The translations under genes were made by a program, and so were the position numbers. This document shows positions 33,713 through 42,769 of a stretch of DNA of 64,000 bases, in pieces (position 1 is the first letter of the stretch; each line of letters begins with the position of its first letter). The stretch lies in assembly GCF_025244845.1 (NCBI RefSeq), contig NZ_CP104264.1, positions 3,038,001 to 3,102,000 on the forward strand. Reading direction: 5' to 3'. Origin of the DNA: Arthrobacter sp. zg-Y1171. GTDB taxonomy: Bacteria; Actinomycetota; Actinomycetes; Actinomycetales; Micrococcaceae. The notes under the pieces are model-generated. The model saw only the letters and a program-made list of their open reading frames with translations, made no database searches and was not told where the DNA came from.

Positions 33713-34765
33713 TCAGGCGTCGTCCCGCAGGTCCAGCACCACCTTGATGTCCCCGTCGCGGTCCTCGAAGGCCTGTGCATAGTCCGCCAGCGGAACCCGG
33801 CGGGAGATCAGTTGCTCAAGCCACCGTGCATCGCTCTTGGCCAGAGCCGCGGCCGCCTTGAGGTAGTGGCGGCGGTTGGCGTTGACGGTGCCGAAGACCA
33901 CGCGGTTGTCCATCACCAGGTTCAGGTTCAGGGCACCCAGGTCCACGGGCTGCTCGCCGTCGGCCTCGGAGACCCCGGTGAGGCAGGTGACCGAGTTTTT
34001 GGCGCCATGCTGCAGCACGTCATTGATCACCGTGGGCACCCCGGTGCATTCGATGATGATGTCCGGGTTGATGCCGGATTCGGGGAGGGTGTCGGTGTGG
34101 AAGACGGCGCCAAGTTCCTTGGTCAGTTCCTCCTTCGGTCCGTCCTCTTCCAGGTCGAAGACGTGCACTTCGAGTCCGCGCTGCACCCCGAACAAGGCAC
34201 CGAGCAGTCCCACGGGCCCGGCGCCGGTCACGGCGACAACCTGCGGCCGGAAGTAGGCGCGGCCGCCGATCCGGTCGATCTGTTCCCAGGCCTTGGCCAG
34301 GATGGTGGCGGGTTCCAGCAGGACCCCTACGCGTTCCAGCGAGGGTTCGAGCTTCACCATGTCATCGGGGTCCCCGCGCCAGTATTCGCGCGCGAAACCG
34401 TCGAGTCCTTCAATACCGTGTTCGGTGTAGGTTCCGGTCAGGCACATGTCCCACTCGCCGGCGGCGCAGGCCCGGCAGTTTTCCGCACAGGGTCGGCGGA
34501 CAATCCCGACCACCAGGTCCCCGGCGGCAAGGTCCGAGCCCTCGGGTGCCTCGACGACGCGGCCCAGGTTCTCGTGTCCCATCACCAGGTAGTCCCGGTC
34601 CTCGGGTGCGGTGCCGAATTCGGCGGCAATGACTTCGCGGTCGGTGGCGCACAGGCCCACCGCGAGCGTCTCCACCAGCACGCTTCCTTCACCGGCTTCC
34701 GGCTCGGGAAGATCCCGCAGCTCCAGCGAGTCCTTCTGCCCGGGGGTGATTATCAATGCCTGCAT
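33713..34765 (-). CDS. Zinc-type medium-chain dehydrogenase, glucose 1-dehydrogenase-like
   Basis: The 350-residue MDR enzyme has catalytic-zinc elements (VGLCATDREV with Cys39 and the GHENLGRVVE histidine), structural-zinc cysteines (RRPCAENCRACAAGEWDMC) and the NAD(P) motif VTGAGPVGLLGALF (about 187). The GDH-type C-terminal segment NRVVFGTVNANRRHY is diagnostic of archaeal-type glucose 1-dehydrogenases, which oxidise glucose and related aldoses to lactones. AAGGA precedes the ATG at 34765. A gluconolactonase-like gene lies 1.9 kb away, but not in an operon with it. Confidence 0.86.
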   Translation of the reverse strand: MQALIITPGQKDSLELRDLPEPEAGEGSVLVETLAVGLCATDREVIAAEFGTAPEDRDYLVMGHENLGRVVEAPEGSDLAAGDLVVGIVRRPCAENCRACAAGEWDMCLTGTYTEHGIEGLDGFAREYWRGDPDDMVKLEPSLERVGVLLEPATILAKAWEQIDRIGGRAYFRPQVVAVTGAGPVGLLGALFGVQRGLEVHVFDLEEDGPKEELTKELGAVFHTDTLPESGINPDIIIECTGVPTVINDVLQHGAKNSVTCLTGVSEADGEQPVDLGALNLNLVMDNRVVFGTVNANRRHYLKAAAALAKSDARWLEQLISRRVPLADYAQAFEDRDGDIKVVLDLRDDA

Positions 34766-34861
34766 GTGGTTTCCTTCCCGCGGCTGCTTGCTGTCTGTAT
34801 CCCAGATTAGCGCCGCGGCCGCGCCGGTAAGACTCGGCACAGGCAGAGTCGAAACGGCCGC

Positions 34862-34899
34862 GGAAACAATGAAGGCCCGCCCCATGGGGGCAGGCCTTC
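34862..34899 (-). terminator. Terminator of the tmRNA gene
   Basis: On the minus strand, GAAGGCCTGCCCC pairs with GGGGCGGGCCTTC (one wobble) around a short loop and is followed by ATTGTTT, 6 nt past the 3' CCA of ssrA. Confidence 0.85.
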
Positions 34900-34905
34900 A
34901 AAATA

Positions 34906-35275
34906 TGGTGGAGATGGGGGGAATCGAACCCCCGTCCGGTGTTGTTTTGTCAGGGCTTCTCCGGGCGCAGTATGCGTCGGATTTTCTCGGCCCCAGCCAT
35001 CCTGCATACAGGTGGCTGATCCGGGCCCAGCCGTCAAAATGTCCCGAACACCCCGACGGCGGGAGTGTTCGGCAGTGGCCCTCTAAACGACGCCAGGATC
35101 CGGAGCGAGAGCGACTCCGGGCTGACGGACTACTCCGGCTGCTTAGGCAGCGAGAGCGAAGTCAGTGCGCATAGGTTTGGCACTTATTGTTTTGCAGAGA
35201 GCGTTAACGAGATAACTCTGCGTTCTCGGCCCGCTTCCCCTGGCTCAACAAACATCGTCGAAACCGATCATCCCC
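34906..35275 (-). ncRNA. ssrA: Transfer-messenger RNA (tmRNA)
   Basis: This 370-nt RNA rescues stalled ribosomes. Its 5' end GGGGATG pairs with CATCTCC before the encoded CCA (34906-34911 in complement), forming the alanyl acceptor stem, and the T-arm GGGGG-TTCGATT-CCCCC follows the usual pattern. The reading frame resumes at a GCC and encodes AKPMRTDFALAA before TAA, a typical Micrococcaceae degradation tag. An AAACAATAAG segment lies just upstream of the resume codon. Pseudoknot stems fill the middle region. The small protein B gene is not in this window. Confidence 0.96.
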
Positions 35276-35421
35276 GTATTGAGTTACCAAGCACCGTTTC
35301 CGCCGGCGACCCTCCCGGGCCGTCCACAGATTTTAACGACGCCGGCCCGCGGATCATTCCCGCTCGGCCGCACCTTTTTGATGCGGTGCGGGATGTGAGG
35401 AGGCGCGGACCGGCCAGGCGG

Positions 35422-35718
35422 CTAGCGGCGTCGGCCGAAAACCAGCGACGCCGCGGCCACGGCACCCGTGACGGTGTAGACGGCAGGCCAGGCGCCCATC
35501 TTCTTGGCGAGCGGATGGGAGAGGCCGAAGGCGGCTACATAGCCTGCGGTCAGTGCCGCGGCGGTGCCCGTTCCGGCGTCTCGCTTCCAGAGGGCAAATG
35601 CACCGGCTCCGGCGGCGGCGAGCACGGCTCCGCCCAGCTGGCGGTTACCGGTGGAACGTGCGGTCTGGTAGCCGCCGATCAGGCCGGCGGAGGTGATCAA
35701 AGGGGTCAGCAGGGACAA
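35422..35718 (-). CDS. Small membrane protein of unknown function
   Basis: The 98-residue protein has three to four hydrophobic segments and a basic C-terminus (VFGRRR). It begins at TTG 35718, preceded by GAGGAG at 8 nt, which I prefer to downstream starts because the binding site is strong. Relatives are annotated only as hypothetical membrane proteins. It lies alone between ssrA and a divergent kinase gene. Confidence 0.72.
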   Translation of the reverse strand: MSLLTPLITSAGLIGGYQTARSTGNRQLGGAVLAAAGAGAFALWKRDAGTGTAAALTAGYVAAFGLSHPLAKKMGAWPAVYTVTGAVAAASLVFGRRR

Positions 35719-35876
35719 GGTTTTCTCCTCGAAATAGGCAACACCTCCAGCTTATGCCGGGGTCCGTGCCGCCCGCTTCCTGCGTTGGACCAAACCGGCG
35801 GCGGACGGCACCCGCGGGGACCGCAGCCGCCGTCGTAGACTGGTGCCCGCCAACAGCGGAGCACGAGCGGAGGACC

Positions 35877-36539
35877 GTGGCAGATTCCCGAACCCTACTC
35901 ACGGAGCTGGAAAACCGGATCTCGGCGCTGGCCTCGGCTTCGGCTGGAACCGTGGTCATCGGCGTCGCCGGTGCCCCCGGAGCAGGAAAGACCACCCTCG
36001 TGGAATCACTGGTCCGCGAGCTGAACGGCGCCGTCGACGACGTCGAGTCGCAGCCCTTTGCCCACATTCCCATGGACGGCTTCCATCTCTCGGACCGGGA
36101 GCTGACCCGTCTCGGGCTGCTGGCGCGCAAGGGCGCCCCGGAAACCTTCGACGCCTACGGCTATGCGGCGCTCCTGGAACGCCTCCGGTCAGCGCGGACC
36201 ACCGTGGTCTACGCGCCCGGTTTCGAGCGGACGCTGGAACAGCCGCTGGCCGGCGACATTCCGGTGTTTCCGGCAGCGAAGGTGATCCTGACGGAGGGGA
36301 ACTATCTGCTGCTGGACCGCCCGGAATGGCGTGAGGTCCGCTCCCGGTGCACCGAGGTCTGGTACTGCCAGCCCTACGAAGACCAACGCGTGCAGCGCCT
36401 GGTGGAGCGGCATGTCCGGTTCGGGAAGACGCCGGAAGCGGCCGCCGCCTGGGTCCGGGACGTCGACGGCCCCAATGCGCGCCTGGTCCAGGAGTCCATA
36501 CATCGGGCCGACGTCGTCATCCGCCCAGCCTGGACGTGA
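35877..36539 (+). CDS. Nucleoside/nucleotide kinase family protein (uridine-kinase-like)
   Basis: The 220-residue P-loop kinase has Walker A GVAGAPGAGKTTL (about 25-37), the substrate region IPMDGFHLSDRELTR (about 60) and LTEGNYLLLDRPEW (about 135), the latter typical of the FrcK/panK/uridine-kinase-like group annotated as nucleoside or nucleotide kinase family protein. The GTG at 35877 follows GGAGG closely. The phosphate acceptor could be a nucleoside, a sugar or pantothenate; the sequence alone does not decide. Confidence 0.85.
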   Translation: MADSRTLLTELENRISALASASAGTVVIGVAGAPGAGKTTLVESLVRELNGAVDDVESQPFAHIPMDGFHLSDRELTRLGLLARKGAPETFDAYGYAALLERLRSARTTVVYAPGFERTLEQPLAGDIPVFPAAKVILTEGNYLLLDRPEWREVRSRCTEVWYCQPYEDQRVQRLVERHVRFGKTPEAAAAWVRDVDGPNARLVQESIHRADVVIRPAWT

Positions 36540-36642
36540 CGAGGGGTGCCTTTGGGCGGGCGCCGCAGCCTCGCGTATAAAAGGACGCAGACCACCCGCA
36601 CGAAAAGCAGGCCCGGCCGGACCTTCAGAAGGAGACAACGCA

Positions 36643-37563
36643 ATGGACGCACGCCCCTCGACACTGCTGGAAGACGGAGCCTCGCTGGAGCAGGTGGGTA
36701 CGGGCGCGGTCTGGGCGGAGGGTCCCGTCTGGGTCCCGGAGCGCAACGCGGTGCGCTACAGCGACGTGCGGTCCAACCGGATCCTGGAATACAGCGAAAC
36801 CACCGGCGAGCTCAGCGTCTACGGCTCCGACATCGAGTTCACCAACGGCCGAGCGCTGGACGCGGACGGCTCCGTGGTGCAGTGCTCGCACGGGCGCAGG
36901 GCCGTGGAACGGGACCGCAACGGCACCGTGGAAACCCTGGTGGACCGCTTCGGCGAGGTCCGCTTCAACTCGCCCAACGACGTCGTCGTGAAGTCCGACG
37001 GCACCATCTGGTTCTCGGATCCCTCCTACGGGATCGACAACCCGGCCGAAGGCCACCCCGGCGAACTGGAGTACGGAGACCGGTACGTGTTCCGCTTTGA
37101 TCCGGCCACCGGCGAGCTCACCGCGGTGATCACCGACATCATGGCCCCCAACGGCCTGGCGTTCTCCCCGGACGAATCCGTCCTCTACGTTTCCGACACC
37201 GCCGAAGAGGCCGTCTCGCCGTACGGCCCGGCGCAGTCCGAGGGCAACCCGATCCGTGCCTACGACGTCATCGAGGGCCGGCAGGCGAAGAACGGCCGGG
37301 TGTTCGTGCGCGTTGCCCCCGGTGTGCCCGACGGGTTCCGGGTGGATACGGACGGGAACATCTGGTCCTCCGGCGGCGACGGCGTGCGGGTGTTTTCACC
37401 GGCCGGCGAGCTACTCGAGCACATCCCGGTGCCCGAAACCGTCAGCAACGTCTGCTTCGGCGGGCAGGACGGCCGGACGCTGTATATGACGGCAACCACC
37501 AGCCTGTACCGGATCCGCACTACGGCCAGCGACGCCGCGGCGGCCCTGCGTACGCAGCGGTAA
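36643..37563 (+). CDS. SMP-30/gluconolactonase/LRE-family protein
   Basis: The 306-residue six-bladed beta-propeller has the metal-site elements of the SGL family: WAEGPVWV (Glu near residue 26), RFNSPNDVVVKSDGTIWFSD (Asn and Asp ligands near 115-130) and MAPNGLAFSPDESVLYVSDT (Asp near 190). Family members hydrolyse aldonolactones; the DPSYGIDNPAEGHPGE insertion resembles fungal and bacterial gluconolactonase-like enzymes. AAGGAG lies 8 nt ahead of the ATG. It would fit downstream of a sugar dehydrogenase such as that at 33713. Confidence 0.87.
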   Translation: MDARPSTLLEDGASLEQVGTGAVWAEGPVWVPERNAVRYSDVRSNRILEYSETTGELSVYGSDIEFTNGRALDADGSVVQCSHGRRAVERDRNGTVETLVDRFGEVRFNSPNDVVVKSDGTIWFSDPSYGIDNPAEGHPGELEYGDRYVFRFDPATGELTAVITDIMAPNGLAFSPDESVLYVSDTAEEAVSPYGPAQSEGNPIRAYDVIEGRQAKNGRVFVRVAPGVPDGFRVDTDGNIWSSGGDGVRVFSPAGELLEHIPVPETVSNVCFGGQDGRTLYMTATTSLYRIRTTASDAAAALRTQR

Positions 37564-37569
37564 CAACGA

Positions 37570-37629
37570 CTGCGGCTGCGGCTGCGGCTGCGGCTGCGGC
37601 TGCGGCTGCGGCTGCGGCTGCGGCTGCGG
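37570..37629. repeat. Hexanucleotide microsatellite (CTGCGG)10
   Basis: Sixty bases consist of exactly ten CTGCGG units, beginning 7 nt after the stop of the gluconolactonase-like gene and ending 1 nt before the stop codon of the converging RelA/SpoT-domain gene. Translated frames here give only Pro-Gln or Ala-Ala-type dipeptides and are not genes. It is likely to vary in length by slippage. Confidence 0.95.
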
Positions 37630-37630
37630 A

Positions 37631-38650
37631 TCAGGCAAGCAGCCGCCGCAGCCGGTATTCCAGTTTTCCGCGCCGGGTGCCGTCATCGCTCAGGTGTGCC
37701 GTGCGCTGGATGTAACCCCTGCCCCACTGTTCCAGCAGGAAGTCATCGGCGGCCCGGACATGGCCCGGCGGAAACCGGTACCGCAGCCGGGACGCCAGGG
37801 ACGGCCAGTCGGCCGAGCGCAGCAGTGCGGTGGCCTCGGCCAGTGAATAGACGGTGTTGGCTTCCAGCGCCTGCACCAGCCAGTCATAGTGGTCGGCACG
37901 GCTGCGCGGATGTTCCGGCAGTTCCTGCTCGAGAACCTCGCGGAGCGCGGCAGCGGTCAGTTCATCCCCGCTCGAAGCTCCGGCGCTGCGGGCTTCCCCG
38001 CGCACCCGCTGGAGCGCAACCACGTGGTTGATGGCATCAAACTCGCGGTCCGCCAGTTCGATCAGTCCGGACGCGAGCGTGAACGCCCGGTTCACCTCCG
38101 GCGGTACCGGGCCGGTGCCTTTGTAGCGGATTTCGTGCTCGAACTCGGCCCAGGCGTGCTGGAGGATGGTGCGGAACTGCACTTCGAACCGCTGCCCGCC
38201 GAACAATTCACAGCCCGACGGCGGATTGCCGGTGGGGACCCGGAGGATGAGGTGCTGCCCGGAGTAGCCGAAATCGCCGCGTATTTTCTGCTCGGCGGAC
38301 TTGTCCACGTGGTCCAGTTCTTCAAAGGTGCCGGACAACGCCTCCATGGCAGCAGGGATATCCGATTCCAGGAAGAGGATGATCCGAACGCCAATCAGGT
38401 CATCAATGTCATTGAGCCCATTGATATACCGCGGCGCTCCGTCCTCGGTCCGCCGTTCAAGCTTCTTCCCCAGCGAGTCGATGGCCTTCACCCGGTGCTG
38501 GATGTGGTGGTAGTTCAATCCGTCGTCGGCCAGCCGGGCAAGGACTGCACCGTGGATGCCCTCCTCCGCGCCCTGGTAGCGGCCCAGGTTCATTGCATAG
38601 TCGCCCAACCAGTCATTGATCCGCATGCTGTGCGTTGGCAGAAGTTCCAT
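37631..38650 (-). CDS. RelA/SpoT-domain protein (single-domain alarmone synthetase-like)
   Basis: The 339-residue protein has a RelA_SpoT nucleotidyltransferase domain (about 50-220): RVKAIDSLGKKLERR, DLIGVRIILFLESDI, GYSGQHLILRVPTG and FEVQFRTILQHAWAEFEHEIRYKG. It lacks the HD hydrolase and TGS/ACT domains of long RSH proteins. About 110 C-terminal residues, with unknown fold, follow. Small synthetases make (p)ppGpp; whether this one is active is untested. The ATG at 38650 has AGG 7 nt upstream; an ATG at 38623 is possible. Confidence 0.85.
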   Translation of the reverse strand: MELLPTHSMRINDWLGDYAMNLGRYQGAEEGIHGAVLARLADDGLNYHHIQHRVKAIDSLGKKLERRTEDGAPRYINGLNDIDDLIGVRIILFLESDIPAAMEALSGTFEELDHVDKSAEQKIRGDFGYSGQHLILRVPTGNPPSGCELFGGQRFEVQFRTILQHAWAEFEHEIRYKGTGPVPPEVNRAFTLASGLIELADREFDAINHVVALQRVRGEARSAGASSGDELTAAALREVLEQELPEHPRSRADHYDWLVQALEANTVYSLAEATALLRSADWPSLASRLRYRFPPGHVRAADDFLLEQWGRGYIQRTAHLSDDGTRRGKLEYRLRRLLA

Positions 38651-38900
38651 TGACAACCTGTTCCCCCGGCGGTCCGCCGACACGGGTGTGCGGCGTGGAG
38701 CGATTGCCTCAATTCTGTGCGGACCTCCCAAGCCCCGCAAGGGTTCGCAGAGGTGCAGGGCGACCACTGACACCGCCGCCCCGTCCCAGCCGCCGTTGCG
38801 TTACGCAGCGGGCTGCACCGCGTTTTGGACTTCGGGAAAACCCGTGATTCCATGATTTGCCCTGTTGATAAACATCGAAGTTTTTCACTTTTAGGAAACC

Positions 38901-40256
38901 ATGATTGATCTGTTGATATTGCTGCTGCTGGTCGTCGGCATCGTCGCCGTCACTGCAAAGCTCAAAATCTCGCCGTTCCTCGCCCTCCTCGCCGCCGCCT
39001 TTATCGGTGCGTTTGCGTTTCGCCTGCCGGTTGATGAAATCATCCCGACAATTACGACGGCGTTCGGCAACACCATGGGCAACATCGGCCTGGTGATTCT
39101 TTTCGGCACGATGATCGGCGTAATCCTGGAGCGGTCCGGCGGCGCCATCGCCATGGCTGATGTGTTGATCAAGGTCCTGGGGACGCGGTTTCCGACCCTG
39201 ACCATGAGCATCATTGGCTACATCGTCTCTATTCCCGTCTTCTGCGACTCCGGCTACATCATTCTCAATTCGCTGAAGAAGGCCATGGCTGAACGGGCCA
39301 AGGTATCCCTGGTCGCCATGTCCATAGCGTTGATGACCGGTCTGTATGCCACGCACACGATGGTCCCGCCCACGCCCGGACCGCTGGCCGCCGCCTCCAA
39401 CCTGAATGTGGTGGACAGCCTGGGCCTGCTGATCGGCCTCGGCCTGGTGGTGGCCGCGGTTTCGGCGGGTGCCGCCCTGCTCTACGCCAACCGGTTCCTG
39501 AAAAAAGACATTGAACTGCTGCCCGTTCCGGCCGAAGAGGTGGAGGTCAGCTACGAGGACCTGAGGACACAGTATGGAACGCTGCCGAGCGGCTTTATGG
39601 CCTTCCTGCCGATCCTGCTGCCGATTACGCTGATCTGCCTGTCCTCGATAGCCAAGCTGCCCGGCGCCCCGATGGGTGAGGGCGGCCTGGCCGCAACCGC
39701 CGTCTTCGTGGGAACTCCCGTGGTCGCACTTGCGCTCGGCCTGCTGGCGGCGGTGTTCCTGCTGCGCGGCAAAGGCAGGCTCAGCACCTTCAACACCCAG
39801 ATCTCGGACTCGATTGTGCTGGCGGCACCCATCCTGCTGATCACCAGTGCCGGGGCTGCATTCGGCGGGGTGCTGGGCAAGAGCTCCATCACCGCTTTCC
39901 TCTCCGACAACCTGGCAACGCTGGGCCTTGGCATTGCGGTGCCGTTCGTGATTTCAGCTGCCTTGAAGACGGCCCAGGGTTCCTCCACCGTTGCCATGGT
40001 GACGACGTCGGCCATGCTTCTGCCGCTGCTGGAACCGCTGGGACTGGCCGGCGGTGCCGGGCCCGTCCTCGCGGTCCTCGCTATCGGCGCCGGCGCCATG
40101 GTGGTGTCACACGCCAACGACTCGTACTTCTGGGTGGTCTCCCAGTTCAGCCGCATCCCGACTGCCACCGCGTACCGCACGCTGACACCGGCCACTGCCG
40201 TGCAGGGCATTGCAGGTTTCGCAGCGGTCTGGGTCCTGAGCCTGTTCCTGCTCTGA
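38901..40256 (+). CDS. GntP-family gluconate/organic-acid permease
   Basis: The 451-residue transporter has about 12 membrane segments and GntP-family motifs: IPVFCDSGYIILNSL (about 112-126), THTMVPPTPGPLAAA (about 155-169) and a late AAGSSTVA-like stretch (KTAQGSSTVAMVTTSAML). It imports gluconate or related hydroxy or keto acids by proton symport. AGGAAACC precedes the ATG. The proximity of sugar-acid enzymes (33713, 36643) makes gluconate plausible, but relatives also carry glycerate or 3-hydroxybutyrate. Confidence 0.9.
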   Translation: MIDLLILLLLVVGIVAVTAKLKISPFLALLAAAFIGAFAFRLPVDEIIPTITTAFGNTMGNIGLVILFGTMIGVILERSGGAIAMADVLIKVLGTRFPTLTMSIIGYIVSIPVFCDSGYIILNSLKKAMAERAKVSLVAMSIALMTGLYATHTMVPPTPGPLAAASNLNVVDSLGLLIGLGLVVAAVSAGAALLYANRFLKKDIELLPVPAEEVEVSYEDLRTQYGTLPSGFMAFLPILLPITLICLSSIAKLPGAPMGEGGLAATAVFVGTPVVALALGLLAAVFLLRGKGRLSTFNTQISDSIVLAAPILLITSAGAAFGGVLGKSSITAFLSDNLATLGLGIAVPFVISAALKTAQGSSTVAMVTTSAMLLPLLEPLGLAGGAGPVLAVLAIGAGAMVVSHANDSYFWVVSQFSRIPTATAYRTLTPATAVQGIAGFAAVWVLSLFLL

Positions 40257-40279
40257 GTCGCTCGGCGACCGCTGGAAGG

Positions 40280-40297
40280 CGGCGGGGTACCCCGCCG
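40280..40297. other. 18-bp perfect inverted repeat after the GntP gene
   Basis: CGGCGGGGT/ACCCCGCCG lies 24 bp past the GntP stop. Without a T tract it is at most a weak terminator. Confidence 0.4.
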
Positions 40298-40381
40298 GCC
40301 GATGAAGGTCCATACTTCTGCCGTAGCTGAAGCCGTAGACCTTGATTCCGGCGGTCCCGCCGGGCGCGGAGGGGAGCAGAC

Positions 40382-41848
40382 ATGTCCACAGTCCCCGGCA
40401 GCGGCGGTTCCGTCCTTCGCCGCAAGCCCATTGAGGAAATCGACGAGGAGAAAACCGGCAACAAGCTGTTCAAGAGCCTTGGCCTCTGGCAGCTGACGGC
40501 CATCGGCGTGGGCGGCATCATCGGCGTCGGGATCTTCACCCTCGCCGGACTGGTGGCCAACGGCGGTCCCGACGCCGCCCCCGTGGGCCCGGCCGTGCTG
40601 CTCTCCTTCCTGGTCGCCGGCCTGGCCAGCGCCGCGGCGGCCCTGTCCTACGCCGAGTTCGCCGGACTGGTGCCCCGCGCCGGGTCCGCCTACACCTACG
40701 GGTACGTGGCGCTGGGTGAACTGATCGGGTGGTTCATCGGCTGGGACCTGCTGCTGGAATACACCGCAATCGTGGCAGTGGTGGCCATCGGCATCTCCGG
40801 CTACTTCACCGAGTTCCTCGCCGGTTTCGGCATCGAGATGCCCATCTGGATGCAGGGAACCGGGGACACGGTGGAGGGCGGGCTGATCAACCTGCCCGCC
40901 GCCGTCGTCTGCCTGTTCATTACCTGGATCCTCAGCCGCGGCACCAAGACCTTCGGACGCTTTGAACTGGTGGCCGTGGGCCTGAAAGTCCTGCTCATCG
41001 TGTTCATCGTGGGACTGGGGTTCTTCTACATCAACGCGGACAACTACACCCCGTTCCTGCCCAGCGGTTTCGGGGCGGTGTTCACCGGGGCAGCCACCGT
41101 CTTCTTTGCCGTCTTCGGCTACGACGCCATGAGCACCGCCGCCGAGGAAGCCACGGACGGCAAGAAACACATGCCCAAAGCCATCCTGCTCTCCCTGGCC
41201 ATCGCGATGGTCCTGTACATCCTCGCCACGCTGGTACTGACCGGAATGCAGAATTACCGGGACATCAGCCCGACCGCCGGTTTCGCCTCCGCGTTCCAAT
41301 CCGTCGGGCTGCCCGTCATCGCCACCGTCATTTCAGCCTTCGCTGTGCTGTCCATCCTTACCGTGATGCTTACGTTCCTGCTCGGCGTGACCCGGGTGTG
41401 GTTCGCCATGAGCCGGGACGGGCTGCTTCCGGGCTGGTTCGCCGGAACGGACAAGCGGGGCACGCCGCAGCGGGTGACCTGGATCGCCGGCGGCACTTCC
41501 GCTTTACTGGCCGGATTCTTCCCCATTCGTGCCGTGGCAGATCTGACCAACATCGGCATCCTCGCCGCGTTCGTGGTGGTTTGCGTGGCAGTGATTGTGC
41601 TGCGCTACCGTCAGCCGGACGCCCCGCGGGAGTTCAGGCTCCCGCTGATGCCGTGGGTACCGGCGTTCGGCGTCCTCGCCTCGGGGTTCCTGATGCTGCA
41701 GCTGCACTGGGAAACCTGGCTGCGTTTCGGTATTTGGCTGGTCATCGGGGTGCTGGTTTACGCGTTCTACGGGTACAGGCATTCCCTGCTGAATCCAAAC
41801 AGTCCGCGGCATCGGAGCCTCAAGATGAATCCCCGGCCGGAAAACTGA
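40382..41848 (+). CDS. Amino acid permease, APC superfamily (cationic-amino-acid-transporter type)
   Basis: This 488-residue membrane protein has about 12-14 segments. The first begins with the APC helix-breaking motif IGVGGIIGVGIFTLAG (about 39-54), and SYAEFAGLVPRAGSAYTYGYV marks the second and third segments. FGYDAMSTAAEEATDGKKHMPKAI corresponds to the sixth helix substrate region. This matches YfnA/CAT-type importers. GGAGGGGAG lies ahead of the ATG. The N-terminus (RRKPIEEIDEEK) is cytoplasmic and charged. The substrate amino acid is not evident. Confidence 0.9.
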   Translation: MSTVPGSGGSVLRRKPIEEIDEEKTGNKLFKSLGLWQLTAIGVGGIIGVGIFTLAGLVANGGPDAAPVGPAVLLSFLVAGLASAAAALSYAEFAGLVPRAGSAYTYGYVALGELIGWFIGWDLLLEYTAIVAVVAIGISGYFTEFLAGFGIEMPIWMQGTGDTVEGGLINLPAAVVCLFITWILSRGTKTFGRFELVAVGLKVLLIVFIVGLGFFYINADNYTPFLPSGFGAVFTGAATVFFAVFGYDAMSTAAEEATDGKKHMPKAILLSLAIAMVLYILATLVLTGMQNYRDISPTAGFASAFQSVGLPVIATVISAFAVLSILTVMLTFLLGVTRVWFAMSRDGLLPGWFAGTDKRGTPQRVTWIAGGTSALLAGFFPIRAVADLTNIGILAAFVVVCVAVIVLRYRQPDAPREFRLPLMPWVPAFGVLASGFLMLQLHWETWLRFGIWLVIGVLVYAFYGYRHSLLNPNSPRHRSLKMNPRPEN

Positions 41849-41903
41849 CTGCAGGAGCTGCCAACACAGGACGAGGCGCGGCATCCTTCCTTCCAATTCA
41901 ATA

Positions 41904-41916
41904 AATAGCGGCTATT
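41904..41916. promoter_or_regulatory. AT-rich palindrome AATAGCGGCTATT
   Basis: A 13-bp perfect inverted repeat around a central G lies 54 bp before the small gene at 41970 and overlaps a TATTAT -10-like sequence (41913-41918). It is a candidate operator. Confidence 0.35.
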
Positions 41917-41969
41917 ATCTGCCTTATGGGTTCCGAAAAAATGGACCCTCAGTTGGGGAGAATAACCGA

Positions 41970-42410
41970 ATGGGCAGTCAGTCTCAGGCCATGCCTTCTG
42001 CACCGAGGCGGTCCACCATGCTTTTCCGCCGTGCCCGCAGCGGGCTCGTACTGATTGCGGCTTTCTGGCTATGGATGCTTTTTGGCGCCGCGGACTTTGT
42101 CGCCGCCCTTTTCGGTTCACCCATACATGCTGCTCTTGCCGTGTTTGCCCTCAGCACGCTCACGCTCATTTCGCTGCTTTTCCTCCCGATCTGTATTGCG
42201 TACCTCGTGCTCAACCGGCCGAAGGGACACGCAGCACCATCTGCTGCACCGCAGGCCGGGGAGGCACACGGCAACGGCCTGGCGCCCGTAATCCGGATGA
42301 TGCCCCGCCGCGCCGCCGTCCACGGTGCCGCCCTGACCAGCCGTGCCGCGGTCCGTGGCGCTGCCCTCACCAGCCGTGCCGCCGCCAAATGGCGGGACCG
42401 CGCTTCCTAG
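41970..42410 (+). CDS. Small two-helix membrane protein with a basic repeated tail
   Basis: The 146-residue protein has two membrane segments (about 28-50 and 55-80) and a long Ala/Arg-rich cytoplasmic tail containing an 11-residue unit twice (RAAVHGAALTS, RAAVRGAALTS). GGGGAG precedes the ATG by about 8 nt. The tail repeat is visible in DNA as a 33-bp period. No family was recognised. Confidence 0.65.
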   Translation: MGSQSQAMPSAPRRSTMLFRRARSGLVLIAAFWLWMLFGAADFVAALFGSPIHAALAVFALSTLTLISLLFLPICIAYLVLNRPKGHAAPSAAPQAGEAHGNGLAPVIRMMPRRAAVHGAALTSRAAVRGAALTSRAAAKWRDRAS

Positions 42411-42442
42411 CCTGCACCGACGAGGCAGCCCCAACGGCAGGA

Positions 42443-42769
42443 ATGTCAGAGGCGGTTGCCATTGTGGAGGTCATGAGTTCCTCACTGGGCACCCGAATGC
42501 CCTCCGCCCCCGCCGGCCCTGTCACCCACGCCCGCTACCGCCGGGAACCCTACGTCCGCTGCCGGACGGGAAACGGCAGCGTTGATGGAAAGGCCGTGGC
42601 CTGGACACGCACGGAGGTCCTCCTGCACTGGATTGACGACGACGGCCAGGCCCATAACCGGTGGACTCCGGCTTCCACTGTGCGCCGGATTGCCCGGGAC
42701 GATTCCGCCTGGCGCGACCCTTACGACGACTTCCGGTTCTATTACCAGTCCTCCCCCGCCGCCGCCTGA
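42443..42769 (+). CDS. Small hypothetical protein
   Basis: The 108-residue product, rich in Trp, Tyr and Arg, contains a convincing globular stretch (AVAWTRTEVLLHWIDDDGQA, HNRWTPASTVRRIARDD). The start is uncertain: ATG 42443 has a poor AGGA, while ATG 42473 has GGAGG only 2 nt away. It overlaps nothing and follows the previous gene by 32 bp. Relatives in Arthrobacter are annotated as hypothetical, to my knowledge without function. Confidence 0.6.
   Translation: MSEAVAIVEVMSSSLGTRMPSAPAGPVTHARYRREPYVRCRTGNGSVDGKAVAWTRTEVLLHWIDDDGQAHNRWTPASTVRRIARDDSAWRDPYDDFRFYYQSSPAAA

Noticed and set aside
37411..37686. Minus-strand frame with a Pro-Gln dipeptide run
   Set aside because: It is just the translation of the CTGCGG microsatellite plus antisense of the lactonase gene.
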